Assembly: GCA_938084055.1 (NCBI GenBank)
Contig: CALKDK010000015.1
Location: 1-54,948, forward strand
Direction of reading: 5' to 3'
DNA: 54,948 nucleotides
Source of the DNA: an uncultured Luminiphilus sp.
GTDB lineage: Bacteria > Pseudomonadota > Gammaproteobacteria > Pseudomonadales > Halieaceae
Shown: positions 1 to 8,204 of the stretch, in pieces
Layout: the number at the start of each line of letters is the position of its first letter
How positions within the stretch are numbered: position 1 is the first letter of the stretch
Notes under the pieces: model-generated
Told to the model about the DNA's origin: nothing
Databases searched by the model: none
The model's input: the letters and a program-made list of their open reading frames with translations, nothing else
Program-made: the position numbers and the translations under genes

Positions 1-17
1 CCTGCGCGCTGGGGCAT
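1..17 (-). CDS. 5' end of an unidentified leftward gene (partial)
   Basis: An ATG on the minus strand at 17 is followed by codons reading M-P-Q-R-A before the window ends. It is preceded by a strong ribosome binding site, AAAGGAG at 32-26, eight bases upstream, and by a plausible extended -10 promoter element at 50-42. Only five codons are visible, so the product cannot be identified. It would be transcribed divergently from the TolC-type gene. The call rests on the initiation signals only. Confidence 0.4.
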
Positions 18-41
18 GAACTGATCTCCTTTGCCTTGCAG

Positions 42-50
42 AGTGTAGCA
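42..50 (-). promoter_or_regulatory. Extended -10 promoter for the partial leftward gene
   Basis: On the minus strand the sequence reads TGCTACACT, an extended -10 element (TG-n-TAnAnT). Transcription would start near 35, leaving a leader of about 18 bases that contains the AAAGGAG ribosome binding site and the ATG at 17. No good -35 hexamer lies 16-18 bp upstream, which is common for extended -10 promoters. The same TGCTACACT occurs before the glycosyltransferase gene at 5395-5387. Confidence 0.35.
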
Positions 51-106
51 ATAGCTGTGCGTCAGCGCAGAGTAGAAAAAGTGCAGATTTATCTGGCGAG
101 AACGAG

Positions 107-115
107 TGTTAGACT
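107..115 (+). promoter_or_regulatory. Extended -10 promoter candidate for the TolC-type gene
   Basis: TGTTAGACT matches the extended -10 pattern TG-n-TAnAnT. A start site near 122 would give a leader of about 29 bases before the ATG at 151. No convincing -35 hexamer is visible. An upstream in-frame TTG start at 106 would lie inside this element, which is a further reason to prefer the ATG at 151. Confidence 0.35.
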
Positions 116-150
116 ACGCGCGCGACGACGCGCCTCGACAAGGAGTTCCA

Positions 151-1596
151 ATGACGCCCCCCCTTTACCGCCGCACCCTGGTTGGGATCGCAGTGCTGTG
201 CTGCCTGCCCTTCAGCGCACCGGGATTCAGCGACACGCTGCTGGATATCTATGAGCTCGCCCTGCAAAACGACGCCCAACTGCGCGCCCAGGAGGCCCAG
301 TATCTGGCCAACCTCGAGAATGAAAATCTTGCCCTGTCAGCGCTGCTGCCGCAGATCAACGCGGGCTATGGCATCTCGGGCAGGGACACAGAGACGGTCA
401 GCCCCCAGATCGTAGGCTTTAACGGCGGCGGCCAACCGATCATCGCCGAAGGCTTCAATAACCGGGACACCGAAACCGAGGGCTGGGACTTCGCCCTTGC
501 CCAGCCTCTGTTTGACCTCTCTGCCTGGTATAACCTGCAATCGGGCGAGGAATTCAGCAAGCAGGCCGAAGCCGAGTTTGCGGCGGCCACCCAGAATCTG
601 ATCGTGCGGACGGTAGAAGCGTACCTGGGCGTACTGCGCGCGCAGGACAATCTCGCTGCGGCGGTTGCCGCCGAACGTGCTTTTTCCCGTCAATTGGAGC
701 AAACACAACAGCGCTTTGAGGTCGGCCTGATCGCCATCACCGACGTGTACGAGGCCGAAGCAGCAAGAGACCTGAGCGAAGTACAACGCATTGTCGAGGA
801 AAACAATGTCGCTGTGGCCAAGGAACGCCTGTCCATCCTCACCGGGCAAAGCCACGGTGACCTGTACCGCCTCAGCGAGGACTTCGAGGCCCAGCCGCCA
901 ACGCCCACCGATCGCGCAGCCTGGGTGAAGTTTGCCCTCGACGGTAACTACGATCTGGCAGCGGCGCGCTATGCTGAGGAATCCGCAAGGCAGTCCGCCA
1001 AGGCCAACGCCATGGAGCACGCGCCGACGGTCACCGCCAGCTATCAGTACTCGGATACCGAGACCGACGGCACCCAGTTCTCAGAGCCGCGGCAGTTGTT
1101 TCAGATCCAGCCCGACTCCCAGGACACCGCAGAAGTCTGGGAAATTCGCCTGAACGTGCCCATCTATCAGGGCGGCCGGTTACACGCCCAGCGGCGCCAG
1201 TCTGCCCAGCAGCACATTGCAGCCATGGAAAGCCGCATCAACCTCGAGCGCACTACCATCACCAATGCGCGCTCGCTGCACATGACCGTGGTCTCTGATG
1301 CCGCGCGTGTGAAAGCGCGCAAACAGTCTATCCGCTCGGCCCAAAGCGCACTCGACGCCACTGAAGCGGGCTACGACGTGGGCACCCGCAATATTGTAGA
1401 CGTGCTCAACGCTCAGAACCTGCTATTTACGTCCCTGCGGGACTACGCCAATACCCGCTACGACTATGTCGTCAACCTGCTCAGGCTTAAGGAAAATGCC
1501 GGCAACCTGTCACCTGATGATGTCGCACGCCTGGACAGCGCGCTGGTCCCGCCACCGGCGCCGGCCGCCTCCGGGACAGCCGCACCCTCGCCCTGA
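151..1596 (+). CDS. tolC: TolC family outer membrane efflux channel
   Basis: Outer membrane component of tripartite efflux pumps and type I secretion systems, forming a trimeric channel-tunnel across the periplasm. The 481-residue product starts with a signal peptide (basic MTPPLYRRT, then a hydrophobic stretch ending near residue 27 at A-P-G-F-S) and contains two OEP repeats, each rich in long Ala/Glu/Gln helices (about residues 30-240 and 260-465). Typical C-terminal features include GTRNIVDVLNAQ and a short proline/alanine tail. The ATG at 151 is chosen because AAGGAG (140-145) sits five bases upstream. No inner-membrane pump or adaptor gene is nearby, so it is probably the shared TolC of the cell. 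Its neighbours downstream concern the envelope. The family assignment is firm; the export substrates are unknown. Confidence 0.93.
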   Translation: MTPPLYRRTLVGIAVLCCLPFSAPGFSDTLLDIYELALQNDAQLRAQEAQYLANLENENLALSALLPQINAGYGISGRDTETVSPQIVGFNGGGQPIIAEGFNNRDTETEGWDFALAQPLFDLSAWYNLQSGEEFSKQAEAEFAAATQNLIVRTVEAYLGVLRAQDNLAAAVAAERAFSRQLEQTQQRFEVGLIAITDVYEAEAARDLSEVQRIVEENNVAVAKERLSILTGQSHGDLYRLSEDFEAQPPTPTDRAAWVKFALDGNYDLAAARYAEESARQSAKANAMEHAPTVTASYQYSDTETDGTQFSEPRQLFQIQPDSQDTAEVWEIRLNVPIYQGGRLHAQRRQSAQQHIAAMESRINLERTTITNARSLHMTVVSDAARVKARKQSIRSAQSALDATEAGYDVGTRNIVDVLNAQNLLFTSLRDYANTRYDYVVNLLRLKENAGNLSPDDVARLDSALVPPPAPAASGTAAPSP

Positions 1597-1607
1597 TCCG
1601 AGCGGCC

Positions 1608-2216
1608 ATGCCAGCACCCCCCGGCCCCGACGTGCGCGGCTTCCTCAGCGATGCGGAGGGCTCTGCCCTGTATGAGGCGGCGTGTTACGCGGGAACCATT
1701 GGCCCCGTACTTGAGATTGGCAGTTGGTGTGGTCGGTCAACGATCTGGCTGGCCCAGGGGGCCCGGGAGGCGGGGACGATTGTCTTCGCCCTCGACCATC
1801 ACCGCGGATCAGAAGAACATCAGCCCGGAGAAATGTTCCATGACCCTGACCTCATCGACGGCGACGGTAACGTGGACACCCTGCGGGAATTCCGCCGCAA
1901 TATCGCCCGCGCCGACGTCGAAGCCCATGTGATACCGATCGTGGCCGGCACTGCACAGGTGACTCGCTTTTTCAGGCCGCAGCTGGGCATGGTCTTTATC
2001 GACGGGGGACACAGTATTGAGGCGGCACTGACCGACTGGCGAAGCTTTGGCCAGTGCTTGCTGCCCGGGGGCATCCTGGCCATCCATGATGTTTTCACCG
2101 ATGCGGGGGCCGGCGGACAGGCGCCCTACACCGTCTGGCGGCTCGCCCTGGATTCAGGCCTGTACAAGGAACACGGTGCCACGGAGTCACTGCGCCTCTT
2201 GTTGAGGCTCTCCTGA
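1608..2216 (+). CDS. Class I SAM-dependent methyltransferase (Methyltransf_24-like)
   Basis: A 202-residue cytosolic protein with the Rossmann-fold signature VLEIGSWCGRSTIWLA at about residues 34-49 (SAM-binding glycine loop), an acidic end of strand 2 at ALDHH, and FIDGGH at about residues 128-133, a strand-4 motif seen in the Methyltransf_24 and cephalosporin hydroxylase/CmcI-like groups. The acceptor is unknown. It begins 11 bases after the TolC stop codon and ends one base before the stop of the opposing barrel-protein gene, so it is cotranscribed with tolC but faces the rest of the glycan-type genes. Context suggests methylation of a sugar, lipid or envelope precursor; this is inference. 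Confidence 0.8.
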   Translation: MPAPPGPDVRGFLSDAEGSALYEAACYAGTIGPVLEIGSWCGRSTIWLAQGAREAGTIVFALDHHRGSEEHQPGEMFHDPDLIDGDGNVDTLREFRRNIARADVEAHVIPIVAGTAQVTRFFRPQLGMVFIDGGHSIEAALTDWRSFGQCLLPGGILAIHDVFTDAGAGGQAPYTVWRLALDSGLYKEHGATESLRLLLRLS

Positions 2217-2217
2217 G

Positions 2218-3285
2218 TCAGTCGGTGCTCGCCCCCACCACCTGTTGGCGAAGTGGCTCGCGGGCTTCAAGAAAAAGCCCCGCCGCCGGCGTGTGATCGG
2301 TCAGGGCATCCGCCGCCAGCATAATGGCACCTGCGGTCCAGGTCGGCTTTTCATCAGGCCAGAGCACATCCTCAACAAATTGGTAGCCGGTCCACCAGGC
2401 ACCATCTCCATCCCGCCATTGGGTGAGCCAGGCAAAGAGCTCCGCCGCACGGCTCCGATCACCCGCAGCGAGCAGCGCGAGTGTCAATTCGCAGGACTCG
2501 GCAACCGTAACCCACGGCTCCTGCACTTCACAACGACAGCCCAGGCCCGTTTCTACAAATTCTGACCATCGACCATTGATACGATCCATCGCCTCGGGCC
2601 CCTGGACCCATCCGGTGATGATGGGATAGAACCAGTCCATGGCGTAACGTGACTTGGACGCCCAGGTGCGATCAAAGCGGTGGGGGCGACTGCGGAGGGC
2701 AACGCCCAGCGCATTTCTTGCTGCCGCCCAGTGGCCCCGGGGTATACCCAGCGTAGCGGCGATATGGGCAGCACATTCGAGGCTCTTGTAAATCGAGCTG
2801 CACCCGGTGACCAGAGCATCCCCCATGGGAGCTCCGGACGGGTCCACCGCCCAATCGATCTCGCCCTCATCGCCCTGCAGGGCGAGCACGAACGCCATCG
2901 CCGCGTCCACCACCGGGAAAAACTCCCTCAGGAAGGCCATATCTCGGGTAATAAGGTAATGATGCCAGACGCCGGTCGCCACATAGGCCACGTAATTGGA
3001 TTCCCGCCGGTCGGGATTGTCCGGTTGACCTTCGCGGTAACTCCGCCACCAACTGCCGTCCGACAGCTGAGTGTCAGCCAGCCACCGGTAGGCGGACTCA
3101 GCCGCAGGGTACTCCCCTGCAATGGAGAGACCCATAGCCGCCTCGGTATGATCCCAAGGGTCCGAATGACCGCCATCAAACCAGGGGATCTCGCCCCAGG
3201 GGCGTTGGGTACGGAGAATGAACGCCACTGTGGGTTTGAGGAAGTCGACCGGATAAAGACCCCGGCTCAGATACAGGCCGCTCAT
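2218..3285 (-). CDS. Alpha/alpha-barrel protein, prenyltransferase/cyclase-like or six-hairpin glycosidase-like
   Basis: A 355-residue soluble protein without signal peptide. It is built of helical-hairpin repeats: segments ending in QLSDGSWW (about residue 95) and WRDGDGAWWTG (about residue 297) resemble the Q-W-type repeats of terpene cyclases and protein prenyltransferases. The stretches DPWDHTEAAMGL, FFPVVDAAMAFVLALQGDEG and TGCSSIYKSLECAAHIA resemble (alpha/alpha)6 glycoside hydrolases of the glucoamylase type. Automated annotation often calls such proteins prenyltransferase; I see no DDXXD or DXDD motif to support terpene chemistry. The ATG overlaps the stop of the upstream methyltransferase by four bases, so the two are translationally coupled and follow the glycosyltransferase. 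Function unassigned; a role in making or trimming a glycoconjugate is inference. Confidence 0.7.
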   Translation of the reverse strand: MSGLYLSRGLYPVDFLKPTVAFILRTQRPWGEIPWFDGGHSDPWDHTEAAMGLSIAGEYPAAESAYRWLADTQLSDGSWWRSYREGQPDNPDRRESNYVAYVATGVWHHYLITRDMAFLREFFPVVDAAMAFVLALQGDEGEIDWAVDPSGAPMGDALVTGCSSIYKSLECAAHIAATLGIPRGHWAAARNALGVALRSRPHRFDRTWASKSRYAMDWFYPIITGWVQGPEAMDRINGRWSEFVETGLGCRCEVQEPWVTVAESCELTLALLAAGDRSRAAELFAWLTQWRDGDGAWWTGYQFVEDVLWPDEKPTWTAGAIMLAADALTDHTPAAGLFLEAREPLRQQVVGASTD

Positions 3286-4001
3286 GTTTCAACCTGCTCG
3301 GGTTTGTTGAAATACATAACCACGCTCTTACCCATCCATGGGTTGCACAATCGATCTATCCATTGGGTGACGGCAGGCCGTTTCATCAGGTCCCAGACGA
3401 GCAGACGGTGGTAGCCGGCAACCAAAGGCTGCTCCTCTCCCTGCTGCCACAACAGGCACCGCAACCACCAATAGGGCACATGCAGCGCGTGGGCGCCATG
3501 CTGATGGTCGTAGCGCAGACCCAGGCGGCTAATTTCTCCGCGCAGGAATTTGGCGTTGAAAATTCGGATATGCCCTCCCGGCGTGTTGTGATAAGCCTCA
3601 CTCAACCACCAACAAATACGCTCTGGCCAGGCGCGGGGAACACTGACACACAAACGGCCACCAGGTTTCAGCACCCGATAAATCTCGTCAAGCACGGCGA
3701 TGAAGTTGGGAATGTGTTCAAGCACTTCGCTGCAGATAATACGGTCAAAATGGTGGTCAGGAAATGGCAATCCGGTAGCATCACCCTGCAGGAACACCAC
3801 CTCTCCCTCCGGCTCATAGGCCGCCATGTCACTAATACGGCCCCGGGCGGTTTGCAGGTCAGAAAAACCCAAGTCGACCCCAACCGCAAGCACCCCGCGA
3901 CGCAGGTAAGCGGCGAGGGTGTGGCGACCCTCGCCACAGCCCACGTCCAATAACCGCTGACCTGGAGCCAGGGCAAAGCGCGGCATATCGACGGTTAACA
4001 C
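3282..4001 (-). CDS. Class I SAM-dependent methyltransferase (Methyltransf_11 type)
   Basis: A 239-residue methyltransferase. The SAM-binding loop is LLDVGCGEGRH at about residues 18-28, the acidic residue after strand 2 is in VGVDLG, strand 4 carries IICSEVLEHIPN, and the post-motif region reads VLKPGGRLCVSVPR. The C-terminal 90 residues are Trp- and Arg-rich and may contact the acceptor. The start taken is GTG at 4001, overlapping the glycosyltransferase stop by seven bases; an in-frame ATG at 3986 (MPRFALAPG) is a good alternative. It lies between the glycosyltransferase and the barrel protein in one tightly overlapping transcription unit, so all three probably act on one pathway. The methyl acceptor is not known. 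Confidence 0.85.
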   Translation of the reverse strand: MLTVDMPRFALAPGQRLLDVGCGEGRHTLAAYLRRGVLAVGVDLGFSDLQTARGRISDMAAYEPEGEVVFLQGDATGLPFPDHHFDRIICSEVLEHIPNFIAVLDEIYRVLKPGGRLCVSVPRAWPERICWWLSEAYHNTPGGHIRIFNAKFLRGEISRLGLRYDHQHGAHALHVPYWWLRCLLWQQGEEQPLVAGYHRLLVWDLMKRPAVTQWIDRLCNPWMGKSVVMYFNKPEQVET

Positions 4002-5281
4002 AGCCCACCCACCTGCGGCCCCTCACCCGCTGCGGTGGCGCCATGAGGGCTACCCGGGCAGCGGTTGCCTATGGCATCGCGGTAGTGGTCTACCAATCGG
4101 GCGGCACACACATCCCAGCTGAACTCCGACACGCACCGTTCCCGGGCTTGCTCCCCCAGTACCGCACAAGCCTCGGGATCATCAAGCAGCGCGCCGATCG
4201 CATTCGCGAGGGCGGGGGCGTCCCCCGCCGGCACCACGAGGGCGGCATCACCCACCACTTCGGGAAGTGCGCCACCATCACTGACCACCAGCGGTATACC
4301 GCAGGCCATGGCCTCCACTGCTGGGAGCCCGAACCCCTCGTAGAGTGAGGGCACTACGGCCACCGTGCTCTCTGCATAAAGCTCAACCATAGTGCGGTGC
4401 TCCACCCCATGGCGCCAGCGGATGTTGGGCTCTAACTTGAGTTCAGCAATCAACTGTTCTGTCGCGCCGCCGGGGCGCGCCTTGCCAATCAACACCAGTT
4501 CGATGGTCCGGCCCTGATCCCGCAGGTACGCAGCGGCCTTGAGCAGCACCTGCAGACCCTTCTGGGGTGTGTCCGCAGACGCGGTTGCCATGATTTGTGC
4601 CGGCTTACGCTCTATATGGGGTATCGGCTGGAAGAGGTCGGCATCCACACCGTTGTACATAACCGAAATCCGACTCGGATCGACCCCAAAATCGGCGATG
4701 ATGTCAGTCCGGGAAACAGCGGATACCGTCACCACAGAGTCGAGCTGACGCGCCACGCGGGTCTGCATAGCCAGGAAATCATGCCATCGCCGAATCAGCA
4801 AGCGATGGGAAAAACGGGTCTCATCGGCGAGGGCCAGGCGCAGATCACGGGTTATGGGGTGGTGGATGGTGGTGACCAGGGGTATCCCCGCGCTCTGGAT
4901 ATCGAGAATCCCGTCCGACAGCGTCTGGTTGTCGTGGACAACGTCGAAATCCTGGGCCCTTGCCAGCAGCCAGCTTCTCGCCCGCTCCCCAAAGGTCCAG
5001 GGCTCTATGAAACCCCCTGTCAATTTACTGAGCCATTCCCTCCGCGCCAGGGGGTCACGCAGCAACCGGCCCGGGCCTACGGACTTGAGCCCATGGGCAT
5101 ACAGATCCAGACTGGGTAATTTCTGCAGCACCACACCCTCGTCCAGTTGGGGATAAGGCGGTCCTGAGATCACCGTGACATCATGGCCCAGACCCAGCAA
5201 GGCCCGGCTCAAGTATTTCAGGTAGACACCCTGCCCGCCTGAAAAAGGCGCAGAGCGATAACCCAGCAGCGCAATCCGCAG
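3995..5281 (-). CDS. Glycosyltransferase family 4 (GT-B fold); start uncertain
   Basis: A retaining GT-B glycosyltransferase. The family-like part starts at LRIALLGYRSAPFSGGQGVY, where the GGQG loop is the N-terminal donor/acceptor motif. The C-terminal half has the EX7E-type signature in YEGFGLPAVEAMACGIPLV and the following SDGGALPEV. From 5281 the product would be about 428 residues, normal for the family. No ATG or GTG occurs in this frame upstream of the conserved part; the only standard codon is a TTG at 5473, which has no ribosome binding site and lies upstream of a good promoter (5387-5415). Possible starts are an ATT at 5356 with GGAG eight bases before it, or CTG at 5281. The gene heads a transcription unit with the methyltransferase and barrel protein. 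Sugar and acceptor are unknown. Confidence 0.85.
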   Translation of the reverse strand: MRIALLGYRSAPFSGGQGVYLKYLSRALLGLGHDVTVISGPPYPQLDEGVVLQKLPSLDLYAHGLKSVGPGRLLRDPLARREWLSKLTGGFIEPWTFGERARSWLLARAQDFDVVHDNQTLSDGILDIQSAGIPLVTTIHHPITRDLRLALADETRFSHRLLIRRWHDFLAMQTRVARQLDSVVTVSAVSRTDIIADFGVDPSRISVMYNGVDADLFQPIPHIERKPAQIMATASADTPQKGLQVLLKAAAYLRDQGRTIELVLIGKARPGGATEQLIAELKLEPNIRWRHGVEHRTMVELYAESTVAVVPSLYEGFGLPAVEAMACGIPLVVSDGGALPEVVGDAALVVPAGDAPALANAIGALLDDPEACAVLGEQARERCVSEFSWDVCAARLVDHYRDAIGNRCPGSPHGATAAGEGPQVGGLC

Positions 5282-5386
5282 TGGACTGAGCGAGCCGGTT
5301 TCGGGGTTTTTACAGGTCGACAGGGTATACCCGTCAGTTTGGGCGGGGGCGTTAATGGAGTGGGCTCCGGTGCAAAGGCAGCGCAG

Positions 5387-5415
5387 AGTGTAGCAGCCGC
5401 AGGCGAGCGGCCCAA
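5387..5415 (-). promoter_or_regulatory. Sigma-70-type promoter for the glycosyltransferase unit
   Basis: On the minus strand TTGGGC (5415-5410) is separated by exactly 17 bases from TACACT (5392-5387), and the -10 is extended by TG (TGCTACACT). Transcription would start near 5380, giving a leader of at least 24 bases before the earliest candidate start at 5356. This is the best promoter match I found in the window, and it places the true glycosyltransferase start downstream of 5380. Confidence 0.55.
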
Positions 5416-5682
5416 ATCCTCCTGTGCACTGCAAAGACGCCGACAACCCGCAGCCTCGCGGGAGCCAATTCAAGCTAGAGCAGGCGGGACACAGCGGTCA
5501 GGCCTTGTCGTCCGTAGGGCAAGCACCCCCGTACGGCGGCGCGCAAGCGGCCCACGCACCATCGGGGACAGGCTACCCGGCTCTCGAGGGGCGACCTGCG
5601 GGTCCAGTTAATGGGCAAATTTCCCTGACAAAGCCCCCTCCAGCGTTTATCGTTGCGCCTCAGCTATGATGACGATGGCACC

Positions 5683-6588
5683 ATGCACGCAACACCATAC
5701 AAAGGCATTATTCTCGCAGGCGGTTCAGGTACCCGGCTCCACCCGCTGACCAGCACGGTCAGCAAGCAGCTGATGCCAATCTACGACAAACCCATGATTT
5801 ATTACCCCCTGGCCACCCTCATGCAAGCGGGCATCCGGGACATCCTCATCATCACCACGCCCCGCGACCAGGCCGCCTTTGCCGAGCTGCTCGGCGATGG
5901 CCACCAGTGGGGGATTCAGCTCAGCTACGCCGTACAGCCCAGCCCCGATGGCCTCGCACAGGCCTTTATATTAGGCGCGGATTTCATAGCGGACTCCCCG
6001 GTATCCCTCGTATTGGGTGACAATATTTTCTACGGCGGAGGCCTCACCCAGAAATTGCGCCATGCCGCAGTGCGGGAGTCAGGCGCCTCGGTCTTTGCCT
6101 ACTACGTTCAGGACCCCGAGCGTTACGGTGTTGTGGAATTCGACAGCGAGGGCCGGGCGATCGGCATTGAGGAAAAGCCGGCTGAGCCGCGCTCCAGCTA
6201 CGCAGTCACCGGCCTGTATTTTTATGATAACGACGTGGTTGAGATAGCCCGTAGCATACAACCCTCACCCCGGGGTGAGCTTGAGATCACCGACGTCAAC
6301 CGGGTTTACCTGGAGCGGGGGGATCTCGCGGTGGAGGTCATGTCCCGGGGCACAGCCTGGCTCGATACCGGCACCCACAACTCGCTGCTGGATGCGGCGA
6401 ATTTCATCCGCGTGGTAGAGGAACGCCAGGGCCTGAAAATCGCGTGCCCCGAGGAGATTGCCTTCCGCATGGGCTACATTGATGCCGAGCATCTCCTGGG
6501 CCTGGCGAGGCCCCTCGCCAAAAGCGGCTACGGGCTCTACCTCGAAAACCTGCTTCTGGATGCCGGGAGCTACTGGGATGATCATTGA
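5683..6588 (+). CDS. rfbA: Glucose-1-phosphate thymidylyltransferase
   Basis: First step of dTDP-L-rhamnose synthesis: dTTP plus glucose-1-phosphate to dTDP-glucose and pyrophosphate, in the cytosol. The 301-residue product carries the nucleotidyltransferase signature [16 protein letters not shown] near the N-terminus, then [26 protein letters not shown] (metal/sugar site) and the [22 protein letters not shown] region. Length is normal. The ATG at 5683 is taken as start because residue Y-K-G-I-I-L follows immediately; an upstream in-frame TTG at 5653 has no support. A TATGAT at 5665-5670 could be a -10 box but would give an almost leaderless message. The stop overlaps the rfbC start by 11 bases, so the two are coupled. 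Confidence 0.95.
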   Translation: MHATPYKGIILAGGSGTRLHPLTSTVSKQLMPIYDKPMIYYPLATLMQAGIRDILIITTPRDQAAFAELLGDGHQWGIQLSYAVQPSPDGLAQAFILGADFIADSPVSLVLGDNIFYGGGLTQKLRHAAVRESGASVFAYYVQDPERYGVVEFDSEGRAIGIEEKPAEPRSSYAVTGLYFYDNDVVEIARSIQPSPRGELEITDVNRVYLERGDLAVEVMSRGTAWLDTGTHNSLLDAANFIRVVEERQGLKIACPEEIAFRMGYIDAEHLLGLARPLAKSGYGLYLENLLLDAGSYWDDH

Positions 6589-7129
6589 ACGTACGCGACT
6601 GTCGGGGGTGGTTTTAATAAAACCCCGGGTATTTGGGGACGAGCGCGGCTTTTTCTTGGAAAGCTGGAACCGACAGGCGTTCAGCGAAGCGGGCATCCCC
6701 TCTGATTTTGTCCAGGACAATCACTCCCGGTCACGACAGGGCACACTACGGGGCCTGCACTACCAGACCGAGCACACCCAGGGCAAGCTGGTTCGGGTCG
6801 TTGACGGCGAGGTATTCGACGTCGCCGTCGACCTGCGCAGCGACTCCCCGACCTGCGGCCAATGGTTGGGCTGTATCCTCAGCGCCGAGAACAAGACCCA
6901 GCTCTGGGTGCCACCCGGCTTTGCCCACGGGTTCTACGTACTGTCCCAATCCGCCGACTTCATCTACAAATGCACCGACTACTACCACCCCGACAGCGAA
7001 GTAAGCCTGGCCTGGAATGACCCCACGGTGGGAATTGACTGGCCGCTCCTCGACGGCCAGTCCCCCGAACTCTCAGCGAAGGACGCCGATGCCTTGTGCT
7101 GGGCGGATACACCCAAGTTACGCTTCTGA
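6578..7129 (+). CDS. rfbC: dTDP-4-dehydrorhamnose 3,5-epimerase
   Basis: Third step of dTDP-L-rhamnose synthesis: double epimerisation of dTDP-4-keto-6-deoxyglucose. The 183-residue cupin-fold enzyme has the family motif GTLRGLHYQ (the catalytic His) at about residues 55-63, the [19 protein letters not shown] strand and [10 protein letters not shown]. Tyr of the YKCTDYY motif near residue 132 is also conserved. The ATG at 6578 lies inside the end of rfbA (11-base overlap), which fixes the start. The gene ends seven bases before the stop of the opposing rfbB, so the four rhamnose genes form two convergent two-gene units rather than one operon. Confidence 0.95.
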   Translation: MIIERTRLSGVVLIKPRVFGDERGFFLESWNRQAFSEAGIPSDFVQDNHSRSRQGTLRGLHYQTEHTQGKLVRVVDGEVFDVAVDLRSDSPTCGQWLGCILSAENKTQLWVPPGFAHGFYVLSQSADFIYKCTDYYHPDSEVSLAWNDPTVGIDWPLLDGQSPELSAKDADALCWADTPKLRF

Positions 7130-7136
7130 AGACGCT

Positions 7137-8204
7137 TTAACGCCGATCCCCGAGAAGGGGTCGCCACCAGCCCTCGTTGGCCAGATACCAGTCGATGGTT
7201 TTGGCGATACCCGTCTCAAAAGTCTCAAGGGGCGTGAAACCCAGTGTTCTCTCCACCTTGCTGGCATCGATGGCGTAGCGCCAGTCATGCCCCGCCCGGT
7301 CCTCAACAAAGCGGATCAGTGACCGGGACTCCCCGGCAGCAGCCGGCGACGCGGGGTAACTGCCCGCCAGCTCCGGCTGCTCGGCAAAGCGCCGGTCCAG
7401 ATGGTCACAGAGCAGCTCAACGATGGCCAGATTCGCCCACTCGTTGTTGCCACCAATATTGTAGGTCTCCCCGGCCTCGCCGGCATCAATCACCCGCTCG
7501 ATCCCCCGGGCATGGTCCGCCACGTACAGCCAGTCGCGAATGTTGGAGCCATCGCCGTATACCGGCAGCGCCCGGCCATTGAGGATGTTGGTGAGGCACA
7601 GGGGAATCAGCTTTTCCGGGAAATGAAAGGGTCCGTAGTTGTTGGAGCAGTTGCTGGTCGTGACATTCAGGCCGTAGGTATGGTGGTAGGCACGAACCAG
7701 GTGGTCACTCCCCGCCTTGCTCGCCGAATACGGGGAGTTGGGCTCGTAGCGCAAGGCTTCGGTAAAGGCCGGCGCGGTTGGGTCGAGGGAGCCATAAACC
7801 TCGTCGGTGGAGACGTGGTGAAACCGGTGGGGTTGGCCGGAGCCCTGCAACCAGCACGCCCGGGCGGCGGCCAGCAGGGTGTGGGTACCCACCAGATTGG
7901 TCCGGATAAACGCATCGGGCCCACTGATCGAGCGATCGACATGGCTCTCCGCGGCAAAATGCACCAGCGTGTCGGTCGCGTAGTGGTCCATGGTCTGGCG
8001 AACCTTGTCGCTGTCGCAGATATCACCCTGCACAAAGACCAGCTGGCCACTGTCCTCCAGGGGCGCCAGGGAGGCCCGGTTGCCAGCGTAGGTGAGGGCA
8101 TCGTAGGCCACCAGGGTATCGTCGGGATGATGCTCTGCCCAGTGGTAGACGAAGTTCGCGCCGATGAATCCAGCGGCACCCGTGACCAGGAGTGATCGTG
8201 TCAT
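7137..8204 (-). CDS. rfbB: dTDP-glucose 4,6-dehydratase
   Basis: Second step of dTDP-L-rhamnose synthesis; an NAD-dependent short-chain dehydrogenase/reductase that forms dTDP-4-keto-6-deoxyglucose. The 355-residue protein has the NAD-binding loop TGAAGFIGANF at its N-terminus, the catalytic STDEVYG (Asp-Glu pair) at about residues 132-138, and YSASKAG (Tyr-X3-Lys) near residue 167. Substrate-binding NCSNNYGP and FPEKLIPL follow. Length is normal. The ATG overlaps the rfbD stop as ATGA, so translation is coupled to rfbD. It probably shares the promoter of the hydrolase-rfbD-rfbB unit. Confidence 0.96.
   Translation of the reverse strand: MTRSLLVTGAAGFIGANFVYHWAEHHPDDTLVAYDALTYAGNRASLAPLEDSGQLVFVQGDICDSDKVRQTMDHYATDTLVHFAAESHVDRSISGPDAFIRTNLVGTHTLLAAARACWLQGSGQPHRFHHVSTDEVYGSLDPTAPAFTEALRYEPNSPYSASKAGSDHLVRAYHHTYGLNVTTSNCSNNYGPFHFPEKLIPLCLTNILNGRALPVYGDGSNIRDWLYVADHARGIERVIDAGEAGETYNIGGNNEWANLAIVELLCDHLDRRFAEQPELAGSYPASPAAAGESRSLIRFVEDRAGHDWRYAIDASKVERTLGFTPLETFETGIAKTIDWYLANEGWWRPLLGDRR

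Noticed and set aside
337..1020. Leftward open frame of 227 codons opposite tolC
   Set aside because: Antisense to a well-supported TolC family gene, with no domain.
2680..3414. Rightward open frame of 244 codons opposite the barrel protein and methyltransferase genes
   Set aside because: Spans two genes in antisense and shows no protein-like pattern.
5653..5683. Upstream TTG start for rfbA
   Set aside because: It adds ten residues before the normal N-terminus and overlaps the only candidate -10 box; the ATG at 5683 is better.
7401..8195. Rightward open frame of 264 codons opposite rfbB
   Set aside because: Fully covered by the clear rfbB coding sequence; valine/glycine-rich composition typical of a shadow frame.
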